Source of the DNA: Baylisascaris procyonis
Lineage: Eukaryota; Nematoda; Chromadorea; Rhabditida; Ascarididae
DNA: 64,000 nucleotides
Direction: 5' to 3'
NCBI GenBank assembly: GCA_037389465.1
Contig: JAZARR010000221.1
Location: forward strand, 2,210,501 to 2,274,500
A program made the translations under genes and the position numbers. Numbering within the stretch: the first letter of the stretch is position 1; every line of letters starts with the position of its first letter. The notes below the pieces were generated by a model. It worked only from the letters and a program-made list of their open reading frames with translations, was not told the origin of the DNA and did not search any database. Shown here in pieces: positions 13,101 to 24,553 of the stretch.

Positions 13101-14873
13101 ATGTGTTACCCGTTTTGTGTCTCCACCTGGTTTTCGGATGGCATTAGTGTTGTTTTGAGGGCATTCCTGTTCAGCTTTGAAGTTGTTTGCTTTAAAACAC
13201 CGCAAAACCAACCTATCAATTAACACCCGAACTCACTCAATATATTATCCTCCTGAATCTCGTCAAGAAATCTCAGTTCCCATTTTTTGCTATATTTCCC
13301 ATTTTGCCGAATAACCTAACTATTAGTTACTCCCTTCATCTATATCCCGTTGATTTCATAGGCTGACGAGCCTTTCTTCTAAAACTAAAGGATTGAAGAC
13401 TTTCCAAATTTTCGGGCTTTCAGAAACCATGGGTCCCGCACCAAATTGTAGGATATTCGGAAGCCGCAAATTCGGTGCTTAAAAACTCGGAAGCTCACGG
13501 AAAGGCTCGTCGCCCTCGAATCTAAGGGGTCGTGAACCAGATACGGAGGTCGTTAGATGTCATGACTCCCAAACGAAATGAATAAAGCCATCAATACTAC
13601 CGCCGAATTAAAGTCACTCTCAGCGGCTCTAATTCGCCGTTTAAAAAGGCTACAGGCATCCTTCATTTGTGCCCATTTCATGTCGCCTTCCCTAACATTA
13701 TTTCGCTCAGAATTGTCGCATTCACTGTTGAAAATTCTGAGATTTTGTTCATAATTACTTTACTGGATGTACCCCGACTTACGATTTTTGACTTCTCCCG
13801 TCTCACTTTATGAGATGGGAAAAATTGAAAGGGGAAGTTTTATATGTCGTAATAACATTAATTTATCATTTTTTGCTAACGCAGAAGTTGATGTTTTTCC
13901 TCGTTATCGAACATGTACATTTATTTAAGGTAACGGCACTGCATCACGCTGCAGATAGGGGCAATGTGGAGTTGATTGAATGTCTACTGAAAGAAGGGGC
14001 CGATGTGAGTGTTCAAGATTATGATGGACAAACACCGCTGCATTATGGTACGTTAATCACACATTTATTTGAGGGACGCTTTTCACTCAAAAGATTCAAT
14101 GGCATTGAAATAATTCATTAGTGGTTCTTTCTGATTACAAACCACAAGCACTAGAACATCAAGTATGATTTTTTCTGTGGACCGATTTAAACATCAGCTT
14201 TTGTGATTATTTTCTTTGTTCTGTTCTAATATCATTCTGTACTCATCCAAAAATCTAATTCCCTTATTGCGCTAACAGAGAGACGTCACGCTGCTTTATA
14301 ATGTCTCATACGACAACAGTTATTGCTACAAAATTAGGACAAACTCGTGCAGACGTGGATTTTAAAATTTGTGGTCCTGATTTGCCCTCCTCATCTGCCT
14401 AACCCATCTCTCCCTCCAACTTGAGCGAGAGGGTGCAAAAATTTTGGAATTAGAAAATGGTGAGCGGGAAAACAACGCAATGCGAAAATGCAAAAAAAAA
14501 AAAACGATAAATGCTGTTCACAAATAGTAAAAATAGCCAGAAACGCTCTGAAGAATGTTTTTTGAGAGAGTGGTAGATAATGACACACAAAACTTCGAAG
14601 GCTGCGCAGAAACTGTCCGAAATTAGGGAAGAGACGATTGCGCTTCAAAATATGGGGGGAGGCGGTTGGGGAGAGGACGGAGCATCCGTGTTAAAAAACA
14701 AATGCGTTATTGCAGCGGTGTCGTGTTCCCATCAGGATGCAGTGAAATCATTATTAAAACATGGTGCCGACCCGACAATAGCCGATTTCGAGGGCAACTG
14801 CGTTCTCGACATCGCAACGGATGCAACAATCAGGAAGTGGCTCGAAGAAGCGGCCCCTGAAGCGCCAAGTTGA
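10146..14873 (+). CDS. ACBD6: Acyl-CoA-binding domain protein with ankyrin repeats (ACBD6 / ACBP-5 type), 279 aa
   Basis: Exons 10146-10365, 11274-11485, 12722-12853, 13930-14047 and 14716-14873 join in phase to 280 codons with TGA. The protein should bind long-chain acyl-CoA; in ACBD6 the ankyrin part is linked to partner binding and protein acylation. The ACB domain spans about residues 38-119 (FDSAAAFVRTV, LLYLYARYKQATIG, FDWKGREKFDSW, AMREYTKKV, LDLGW). The four acyl-CoA contacts of ACBP are kept as Tyr62, Lys66, Lys89 and Tyr108. A degenerate ankyrin-like helix pair at about 154-188 is followed by two clear repeats at about 190-222 (TALHHAADRGN) and 223-255 (TPLHYAVSCSH, LLKHGADPT). Human ACBD6 has 282 aa and the same order. 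The start was chosen just after a CAG acceptor. Splice choices were fixed by phase: the exon 2 donor is GTTGGT at 11486. No antisense frame over these exons is credible. Confidence 0.93.
13365..13511. repeat. Imperfect inverted repeat (hairpin) in ACBD6-like intron 3
   Basis: GACGAGCCTTTC at 13365-13376 is matched perfectly by its reverse complement at 13500-13511. A second, weaker pairing lies inside (CAAATTTTCGGGCTTTC around 13415 against AAGCCGCAAATTCGGT around 13470). The roughly 147-bp unit could be a foldback element or a structured RNA. It sits inside the intron between exons 3 and 4. Confidence 0.65.
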
Positions 14874-15666
14874 TCTGGCGTCGATCTGCGTCTCGTTTTG
14901 TGCTTCTTAGTAACTAGCTGCAATTTGCCTATGACATACCTTGCTGCTCGATTTCAACGAGCCTTAGTTTGATGTCATGTCCATCATGTGATATAAACAC
15001 AGGTGCGTATATCTCCCGATTGACTCTTCGCTTTTTGATTTGGAAGATACCGCTGTCGGTGTTGACGACAGATCTTTATTGTTCGCCTTCTGCGTTATCT
15101 AAGCTATGTTCGTTCGGGTCTTGTTTTTCTCTTTTCTTCGTTAAGCGTTTCCAAAGGTTTTATGTGATCACGAGGCATCCCGTCTTTATAAAGCTTTATT
15201 CATAGAATCCCTTTACACCCATCACGTGACACTGCAACAAATCAAAGTTACGATGAAAAATCCCCATGGAATATCATGCAGAACAATGGACCAGATGGAT
15301 CCAGACCTTAACTGAATCTCATCTCTGCAGCCACTATTCCCCTTACCTGTCTTTCCTAAATGACACCCTCGTTGAAGCTGCTTTTGACGGTCACCCTTGC
15401 TTCTGTTTTATTCACATTCAGCATAATGGAATATGCGCTTACATAACGCCATCACTAGTTTTTTTACTGATGTGTCTTAGATCATTTCTAACTTCATCTC
15501 TACCAATAACAATTGAGAAATGGCTCTTGTTTAAGTTTTGTCGATTGGTACTCATCCAGGTCTGAATAGGCCTTCAAACAAGAAACAAAGAAAAACGGAC
15601 ACTTGTACATCTCACAACAAATAAATAAGAAGGAATCACAAAATAAAACACCACAAAGTCGACCAG
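14874..15666. other. Convergent intergenic region between ACBD6-like (+) and OST3-like (-)
   Basis: The 3' ends of two genes face each other here. TTTATT (AATAAA on the minus strand) at 15407-15412 could end the OST3-like transcript, about 255 nt past its stop; another lies at 15195-15200. No further gene was seen. Confidence 0.55.
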
Positions 15667-18600
15667 TTAATGGAAAAGGAAACTGTATGGATATCCCTGA
15701 TATTTGCTTCTAAAGATCGACAGCAACAGACTGAAGAAAACGACCACCAGTCCAAGTCCAATGAATGCCATTACTGAAAATCACTCGCATATTTTTAACA
15801 GCTTAGTCGATGCAGCTTTCACGGTACTACTGACCAGTTTCAAACAAAACAGAACTGTAAGACAGGGAAGGGAAGGAAGTTGAAATCAGCGACGCCGGTA
15901 TTCTCTCATCAAGGTTTTGACAGACAAAAATATGTGTGCAATATAAAACCTGCATGTATCCCCATTTTACCCCACAATACATTTGAATATTGTTTCTTTT
16001 CCTCGATTTACGGGACGTATTGTATGCGTCTGTTGGGCATCAACATTGATGTCCGACCTCACTTCCAAATTCCTCTTCTTCCATAATATTACGTTGACAG
16101 GTTTCGCAGAAGAAGCGGAAGAAAACATCCTATGACAAGTGTGTGTCATAGAAACTTGTTACCCAAATAATACACAACAGAAGTGGTCATGTTTATGGAT
16201 ATGCTGGACACCTGTATTAATGAGAAATGCAACGACGGTCACAATCATTTCCTTTCGATTTGGGAGATGCGAAGAGTCCGGTATTGATAATCAAAGCGAA
16301 TGTGATGTCATCTCGAATGAAACGACTATTAAATATTTCAACTCGAATGAGAAGAAGAAGCGAAGATTATATAAAGCACTATGGACCGCTATGCATAAAC
16401 TTCCCTCCCTCCTTCCCCTTCTAGTTACTAAAATCTAACAGTGATGTGCGACGTTCACGACGCTCTGGGACAAGGGTTATAGCTAAAGGTCAAGTAACAA
16501 AATACTTTACATAACATTCTATTAAATGTTGCAATAAACTGGGACGCTACTATTTGAAAATTATTGATATCACTAACTTCTTCTGCGATTTGGGTCGCCT
16601 TTGCCATCGGCCGCATCGTTAAGAAGAATGAAGCCAGCGGTGACTGCAGCATAAAGAACAGCCACCAAATACGTCTCCGCTACCAGCTAAATAAAGTCAT
16701 CATACTTCAATAATTGCTCCATTCCATCAAATCAAACTCTCTGCCCATTCAATCGAGTGCATTAATAATGTAACGGAAATGAGGGGAAGATAGGGCATCG
16801 CTTGAATCGAAGTTAGTACCTGATACTGTGTCGATCCATGAATAAAACTCGTCTCTCTGGTTTGTGGATTGGTCATAATAAAAGGCGGCCCACGTATATG
16901 ATTCCACATCTGTCCACTCATAAACGCGAATACGATACACAACGATATAAGTGCCCAACTGGTACGGTTATAGAGAAATTCGAGATTGTTGCGACGCATA
17001 TATAGCAGACCCAGCACCAACATCGCCAATAGCAAAACCACTGCAGGGGCCGCATAGTTCGGTGGACGCAGTACACGGATCTTCAATATTATTACTTAAA
17101 ATCAAATATCAGCGTCCATCGAATCATGGCCATTGAACGAAAAACAGTCCGCGATATTAACGCAACTGTTCTTTGTTGTAAAAAAACGACCTGAATCCAA
17201 AGTAGGGAAACGGTGGTTCACTGATGACCACCGTTTTCAATCCTTCGACATATACATTATCACCGATCAATCACATCCGAAAACTGGCATACCGGAAGTG
17301 ATAGCGATGTGCGTTAGCGCAAAAGGCTCTTCTAACTGAAATTTATACTGCGTGCGAGATATGGACTCTTTCGCATCTGACTTTTTCTTAGCCTAATTCC
17401 ACTCATATAGAAATTACAACCTACTTTTGAAGCACTTTCGAGATGCGATGAGATCTGTTGACGAAAGGGTGTGAAAAAGAAAAAGAGGACGTGATATGAT
17501 AACAATGGGAAAGCACCGTTACCTGGATCTCAGCTCTGTCGTAGACGAATCTGGCCATGCTGTCGGCATCAAAACCTTGCCTAGTGAAATCCATTTGATC
17601 GATCCTCTTTCTAGATCCTTTTGCCGGGAAGTGGATTAGCACAGGTGCAACATTAAGATTCATCGACTGAAACACCTGTGGTGCCTCATCAAAATCTACC
17701 ACCGCAAAATATAATGCCTTCAGCTCCGGATATGCATAACGATACGAATTGGCCATTATGTAGAACTCATCGTATGCAGGCCTTCAAATTAAGAATATTC
17801 GATTGATAATGAAGTACTTGATTGAAATTTAAACGGGAAATAGTTTTAATCAAGTCTTAGTAAAAGTCTGAAAATGTATTATATCAGTTGTTTGCGATAG
17901 AGATCTCCAACCATTCTATGTTTTCTTTAAAGCAAATGAATTTGATAGAATAGTTCATATTTAAACAGAATATATGAAAAAAAATACGAAATTTAGATAA
18001 CAATGATGGTAGGATTTATATTCTATAATCGTTTTATATATTATCTATTAGAAATGTGATGACATCCAAATAGATCAATATCAACTTAATTTTAATGCTA
18101 TCTTTGTGATGCAATTTCGTTGATGAGTGTGTCGATGACTTTTTAGAATTGTATTATACTATACATATTTGACGAAGCATAATTATTCGCAAAGAAAAAA
18201 AAATAAATTTAAGAACGCAAATCGCTGAACTCATATGTGAAATTTATAAATATTATTTAATATTTAATGTATTTATGATCATTAAAAATAATAACACCTC
18301 CGTACCAGAGCTCAATAATGAAAATAACACAACATTCATCGAATTTTATTGATGCTTTGGCAAAGATTTCAACTCAAAAGCCGATATAAAAGAATGCAAA
18401 AGACAAACTTGCACACAGGGCAATTGACACCAACTGAAAGTGCTGTAAACATCACCACCATCGAATAATTTCTTGGTGAGCTCCTCACGTAGGTCTTCCA
18501 TCGATCCATATTCATGTTGATCAATGGTCTCTTATACATCCATTCCTTCAATTACTACTCAAGTTTATCGTTTATTTTATTCCATTAGCTATCATCTTAG

Positions 18601-19723
18601 CAGCTATAATTTAGACATCCCCATTCATTTTCACTTCAACTTACATCTACTCTCAAATGTTATATTTTAACTAAAAGCCTCGACCCCTTCCATTAATTAT
18701 TTTAATCAACAGCAATTACGCTCTGAACCACAAACATCTTAAGTATGCAAAACGATACTCGCGTAAACATACTGACTTCAGTAGTCATATACATATCATT
18801 TGAACATTCATCTAATCTAAGCGACCAATAAGAAGTTTTGAATTTTATGGCTGAGAGTTAAACATAACCTGAACATTCAATTACCTTATAATCGAAATAT
18901 TGTACAAAATCGAATATGCTTCGATGGGCAACTTCACTGAAATGGAAGCAGCTAGCATAGAAACCAACGGTTTTCTTAAACAATCACCATCCGTAAGGAT
19001 AAAACAACGCTTAAATCATAAGCTCAAAGATCCCTTTAATAAAATTAGGATGTTGGTTGCAATTCTGGAATTGTAATAAATCTCAGGAACATTGTCGCAC
19101 TCGATGCAACGAGTGCATTTACAAGTCAAGTGAGAAAACGGCAAAGAAGATGACGCATGCTGACTAATTCAAAAATCGAAAAGTCAACGCAAGTGGGTTC
19201 TCACAGATCGTCATGCGCGATATGGCGGCGACAACTATTCAGATCAAAGCGAAACGCTAATGGATTCGAGGGTCACCTTCGAAGACGCAGACGATCAAAG
19301 GAATGATATCTTTGCTATATATTGAGATGTAAGCAGGGACATTATCATAGTCATCATTCAAACCGCTCGACACATCAGCCTCGACATCGTATCCGCTCGA
19401 CCCATCCGTGTCGATCGTTCGTATCCGCTCGACATTATCCCCACCCATCCGTCTCGACAAGCCTATTCCTAATAACTCTCACATCCCGAAACATATTACA
19501 ACATCTATCAACTTTCTAAGCACAATAAAACCACATGGCAACCATGAAATGAAACTCCACATTTGCGAACATCGTGACAGGTCACTTCAACAAATACCTG
19601 GAAAATGTCATAATTCTAAAGACCCACCTGAAGATTCTTGACCTTTTCCTCCAAAGTCATAGCCTTCTGACAAGTGCCCATACCCAAAATAGCCGCTCCG
19701 AGTATCCAATACAGAAACTGCAT
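15667..19723 (-). CDS. TUSC3: Oligosaccharyltransferase thioredoxin-like subunit (OST3 / TUSC3 / MAGT1), 322 aa
   Basis: Six exons in transcript order, 19723-19628, 18545-18409, 17781-17523, 17080-16820, 16686-16578 and 15773-15667, give 323 codons in continuous phase. This ER membrane subunit of the oligosaccharyltransferase complex uses a redox-active CxxC to hold cysteine-containing acceptor proteins for N-glycosylation. Residues 1-18 form a signal peptide ([16 protein letters not shown]). The lumenal thioredoxin fold includes [12 protein letters not shown] and the Cys74-Pro-Val-Cys77 motif, whose last Cys is followed by Lys at the exon 2/3 junction. PPNY precedes the first membrane segment (about 176-192). 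The others are at about 206-223 (ending [12 protein letters not shown]), 256-274 and 291-308, followed by the family signature [13 protein letters not shown]. Human TUSC3 has 348 aa and MAGT1 335. The final exon is preceded by a 0.8-kb intron. The acceptor TTTGCAG lies 13 nt before the ATG, a possible trans-splice site. SNU-23 lies upstream on the same strand. Confidence 0.95.
17208..17236. repeat. Short perfect hairpin in OST3-like intron
   Basis: AAACGGTGGT (17208-17217) and ACCACCGTTT (17227-17236) form 10 paired bases around a 9-base loop, in the intron between exons 3 and 4. The cause is unknown; such stems do arise by chance. Confidence 0.6.
19388..19458. repeat. Degenerate tandem repeat in OST3-like intron 1
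   Basis: CGTATCCGCTCGAC occurs at 19388-19401 and again at 19420-19433. It is followed in each case by CCCATCCGT[G/C]TCGA (19401-19414 and 19444-19457), the second after an 11-bp insertion. The unit is about 32 bp and a partial copy (CCGCTCGAC) precedes it near 19363. The minus-strand open frame across it is probably a by-product of the repeat. Confidence 0.75.
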
Positions 19724-21189
19724 TGCTATCTGAACCCTGCAAACTTCCTTTACCAAGCAAGGATTCGTCGACAAGCTGACGCGATATTTCGAATTCACTG
19801 ATGCAAGTCCCCTAGCAAAAACCCAAACGTTTTTAGCGTTTCCTTGCTCCTCATATACGAGGTCTCATCTGTCAAAGCAACCTTCTACTTGTATCAAACG
19901 TATATGGATCGGTGCCCTTGTGTGAACAACGAACGCAAAGAAAAGTTTTAAAGTGGTTGAAAACTACCATCTATAAACCATCCTAAATTTCTGTCCACAA
20001 AAAATCTTATGCGCCACCCTTATAATCGTCCACGACGAGCATCCTTCCCAATAATCACAAGAATTACCCAAGTATTTGAAAGAGGCATCTCTCTCAATAA
20101 CCGTTGGATTTCCTTTCGATTTCCTTATTTGGTTATGAAATATACCTTAGATAATTAACAGTGGCCAATGGCGCTTCCTCTCGCCAAACAGAGCTACTTC
20201 AATGAATAAACGAAATCGAAAAACCTGAATCAATGTGAAGCGGTGATAAAAGGTAATTGTATGCAAATGGATTCATCACCACAACACTCGAATTCAAAAT
20301 ACGAGAACAGAGTTTACTTGAAACAACATTTCTCATAATCTGAGTAACAACCTCTTCACAATGCATCAAAAAATTGTATCTTCGCCGAATCGGAACCAAT
20401 GCAATGAGAAATAACCATACAGCAATACTCTAGACTAGGGCTATTATTGACCCATATCACAGATACGGGTCTCGATCAATAACGTCAGCAATTCACGACC
20501 CACTGGGGCCTGATCTAAACTCAAAAGGTTTGCATGCTATGAATTTAAAACTGCATACCTTTTTCATTCTAGCTTTTTCAAGTTCCACTAGTTGAATGTT
20601 ATGAACATAAAATATCAACGAATGAGTTTGAATTGCTTTCGATTTGGAGAAACTGCTTGTGTAACAAATATGAAGACATTAAACAGGGATTCAAACAACG
20701 CGAAAAGAGAAAGAGAACGTTGAAAAACGTAAGATTTGCAATTCGGTGCCCGTCCTTACCACCTTGTGCCCCAAATAGTAAATAAATTTTTACCGACCTC
20801 ATTAGCATCGAGGTTCACATTGCGTCTTAGCGAAAAAAAATTAGGATATTTGCGCCGAATTAGGCTGATTATCCATTTCGCTTAAAGTAAAACGAAATGA
20901 AATATCTGAACTAGGTAATGGTTGCAACAACCGGAAACATATATATCAGCAAGAAATTTAGTTGGCTTTGAATTCACCCATGAATTGCAAATTATAATAA
21001 AATTCACTTCCCGTTTCCTTTCATCAAATCGAATCAGGTACGACTGGCTGCAACCTTTTTCAACCAAACTTTTCATCCTTGCCTCGATCTCGATGCGACT
21101 TCCACAGAACGCTAACGGAAACATCGTATACAGCAAGCGACTATAAATATATGCATAATAACAATGAGATGACTGCATGGTCGGCGAGA
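19724..21189. other. Spacer between SNU-23-like and OST3-like genes
   Basis: About 1.47 kb separate the SNU-23 stop from the OST3 start on the minus strand. A 103-codon minus-strand open frame (20882-21193) and a 66-codon one (20199-20399) are present but match no family I recognise; frames of this length are expected a few times per window. If the two genes are co-transcribed, this spacer is long for a nematode operon. Confidence 0.45.
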
Positions 21190-23932
21190 TCATTTCTTTG
21201 TGGATCCGAATCCTCCAAAACCCATCATCGCTGCAACATCCTCATCTTCCTGCACCTCTGGCTCGGGTCCTCTCTTCCTTTTTCTTTGCTCTTGACGTTT
21301 AGCTCTTTTGTAGTCCGCCATTCGTGCCTAAACAAAAAGCGATCACATAAGAAGACTGATCATTACATTCGTCAGGCAATTTTAATCCTTTACCGGAAAT
21401 TTATTACCTAATTGCAATATTTTCATTATAAAACACCCATAAATTCGAAACGATAGTGGTTTTGATGAAATCTTTAAACAAAAAACAAACGTGCCAGAAA
21501 AAAATGGATTCAAAAACCCCGATGAAAAGCGCAATATACGTTCTTTACAAAAAAATGATCACAGTCTGCAGGAAGGATAGACTAGAAACGATAAACGGGG
21601 ACGCCGGTGCATGCAAAGGGAATGAGAAGATTTCCACCATGCTTTCTACTTTCTTAGTTTGTCCCTCCTTTTCTCTCTCAGCTACCTACATTCCATTTCA
21701 CCGCCCAATCTCTGAATGAAACATAAACGGTCTAAGTTTCTCGAAAAATTCATTACAATTCAAGTCGTACGAGGTAACAAATAGTTTTACGAGTGACAGC
21801 ATATGATTTCAGCGTCGAGTTAAAATCTAGCAAAAGGTGCTCCTCTTTACTCGTTTTCGCAAAAAACATCAACGAATCGGACATGCGTCTTCAATATACA
21901 ATTAAAATAAGGTGCGTTTTTAACTCCAAAATTAATTTTGGCTGCAGATCGGCGACCACGTTTAACTTGCCGGTCGACTTCACATCTAAGTTCCCAATCG
22001 GCGCTCAAATCAAGGTTGCTGGTCTGCGCTCACATCTAAATGGCACTTCACAAAGCCAGTATGCATCGCTATGGCGCCACATTGAAGAACTCATATAATA
22101 TGAAGCGTTTTATGTTGCTGTCAGCGATGAGTATATAACTGTTCGAGGTGAGCGCCAAACTTGTGAAAATTGTAGAATATACTCTTATGATAAAAAATAT
22201 AAAAAATAACGAAAAAATGTTGGCAGACCTCCTCTTCTTTGATCTCCTCCAATCGCTCCTGAAGATCGTATTCCTTCTTTTTCATTTCACCTGTCAATGC
22301 AAATACAAAACTTTGAAAAGAATATTTAATAAACAATTTTAGAATATGGAATTTTAGGAAGAAAAATTTGGAAATGAACGAAAAATTATAGAATTTTGCT
22401 AATCCTATAGATTTCACTTCACTTCCTTTTTAGCAGCGTATGATGGGATGAAATAAAAATTTCTGTGCGTGTCTTTTGGATCAGAGCATGCAAAAAAAAC
22501 TTATTTCATGAAGCCGTAGGTGACTCTTCCTATATTCTCACCCTCCCTTTGCCCTCTCCCTTCCTTTTTCCCACGTATATTTCCCCCCGCTCTCCTCTCA
22601 GAAACTATTACACAAACACTTTTTCGAATAATAAATGAACCGATCAACAATAAAAAATTCTGATCAAATAATATAGCTATGCAATAAAAATTGAAATTTG
22701 AATTATCTTGACAGGTTGCTTCAGTCGAATGGTATTCCAGGGGTTTTCTTAAATTTACCTCTAAAATATCATTTAATAAACTATCTAGAAACCTCAAAAA
22801 TAAAAATTTTCAAACGTGCAACAAATAATGAAGAAATGTAGGCAAATGAAATGAATATAAATATCCTCAAGCACACGTACTTTCAACTTTTTTGAACGCA
22901 AATCTTTGTCTAACATCGTCAATGGTACTTCGCTTGATCTTCATGCTCATGCCCATATTGCGTTGATGATTCTTGCCATTGATATGATCGAGAAAGTTAA
23001 TTGAATCCTTCACGACACAATCGCATACATCGCAATAGTAGCCACCAGTTTCGGCTGATGGAGTGGTTTTATTGATGACCACTGTTCTGCCGACCTTCGA
23101 TTCAAGATCCACCTCAAACACCGTTAATGAGTAGGGATATGATTATAATGTGAATATTCCTGGATTATGCACTCTGAAATTACTTCCATAAGGAATGAGA
23201 CGCTCAGAATTTCGTGATAGCGAAGAGAAGATCAATAGCGAAATCGAATCAAGGCTATGCTTATGAGGTAGTTACTGAGCGATCAAGAGTATTTAGTACT
23301 GCGTAGCGCTACTTCAATATCGACCCTCGATTATATGGTTTTAGCAGGTGGCAACTCTTCCATAAGCACCTAAAACGATAAGTGCATTGAAGAAAAAGTT
23401 GTTATTCATACATTTTTGATAGATAACACAACGCAAATAGGGGAACGACTCCATCAAAATTTGCTTGGTGGGAATTGAGATGAGTTTAAGGTATATTGCC
23501 GTTGACATTCTGTTTCTTTTTTTAAGTTAAAGAACTATCGCAAAGGACAACTGCAAACCAAACCCTTTTCCTAGTGCATAGACAATTTTTCAAGCAAACA
23601 TTTCGCTGATCATAGTTTCACATCCCCTCTTTAGCCCCCCAATTTTCAAGATACTGGAAATTCTTCTACGACAAATCAGTCCGAAATGTTAGAATGAACG
23701 CAAAAAAAAAAACAAATTTTCATGCTACCTTATATTCACGTGCTTTAAGAAGTTCCCGTTTAACTTTCGGTTCATCGGGGAATCTCAGTGGTTTCCTTTT
23801 GATTCGTTCCTCTGCCTCCTTCTCAGCAAGAAGGCGCTCTCTTGCCTTCTGCTCGAACTCATCACGATCCCACTTTCGACGATGATCAGCCGCTACCATC
23901 CCGCTTCCTGATGCTTCATGATACGAAGACAT
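21190..23932 (-). CDS. ZMAT2: Zinc finger matrin-type 2 / SNU-23 splicing factor, 211 aa
   Basis: Exons in transcript order, 23932-23729, 23112-22881, 22290-22229 and 21327-21190, join to 212 codons with TGA. ZMAT2 is the homologue of yeast Snu23, a U4/U6.U5 tri-snRNP protein acting in spliceosome activation in the nucleus. The N-terminal part has [18 protein letters not shown] and [13 protein letters not shown]. Then come [18 protein letters not shown] and a U1/matrin-type C2H2 finger with Cys95, Cys98, His111 and His117 ([23 protein letters not shown]). The basic tail is coiled ([14 protein letters not shown]) and ends in [12 protein letters not shown], the family terminus. Human ZMAT2 has 199 aa. 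The exon 2 donor was placed at GTACGT (22880-22879), giving a Ser codon across the junction; an earlier GTTGAA would break phase. The start ATG is one base after TTTTCAG, a probable spliced-leader acceptor. Confidence 0.95.
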
Positions 23933-23933
23933 T

Positions 23934-23935
23934 CT
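23934..23935 (-). other. Candidate trans-splice acceptor of ZMAT2
   Basis: On the minus strand GTTTTCAG is followed by A and then the start ATG. With only one base between acceptor and start codon there is essentially no genomic 5' UTR, as is typical for spliced-leader messages. An upstream open frame (24123 to about 23936) runs up to this site but shows no homology I know. Confidence 0.55.
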
Positions 23936-24491
23936 GAAAACATTCTCCTTAGACAACAATAAATGAATCCTAGTATTGAAGCGCATCCGGGAACAGCTAT
24001 TCGTTTCTCATCTATAGAAGTCTCCACTAGCAATAATTTGTCATCGACATTGAGTTTCCTCATTTTCAGTTTCAAAGAAGTCACCATCAACTGCATACCA
24101 TAATCTAGTTTTACTCGAAACAACTACGCTCAGTAACCAAAAATAATGACTGTTGGATGTAAAGTAACCCCATAGAGATGAAAACGTTCAGCTTTTCAGC
24201 CTGCAAAATGCCAAAATCTTCAAAAATGTACCACTTTTTTCAGTAATATAGGCGCAATGAGTGATTCCCAGCCCTTGCATTACACTTCTTCCACAAAAAA
24301 AAACAAACTCGAAAACAAAATAAGGAACATGAGGCACCTAGTCACGAGAGGAATAATATTATAGAATTGAAACAAAATTCGACATTGAAAAAGCTGATAA
24401 GAGTGCTTGCTGAATTATGCTTTAAATAGCGCAGCAATAACCTTAACTTGAAATAATGAAAAGACTGCCTTCAGCTTAAGACAGTGAAAGG

Positions 24492-24553
24492 ATCGCGATA
24501 ATGACCTCAGCTGGTCCTCATCAGAGTGCGTGAACTGAGGTCACGGTCACGAT
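24492..24553. repeat. Hairpin-forming inverted repeat, 62 bp
   Basis: TGACCTCAG (24502-24510) pairs perfectly with CTGAGGTCA (24535-24543). The pairing extends outward to 19-base arms with about 15 matches, around a 24-base loop. Size and shape are compatible with a small structured RNA, but no function can be assigned. Confidence 0.6.

Noticed and set aside
20882..21193. 103-codon minus-strand frame at the ZMAT2 3' end
   Set aside because: Overlaps the ZMAT2 stop in another frame and is best explained as 3' UTR.
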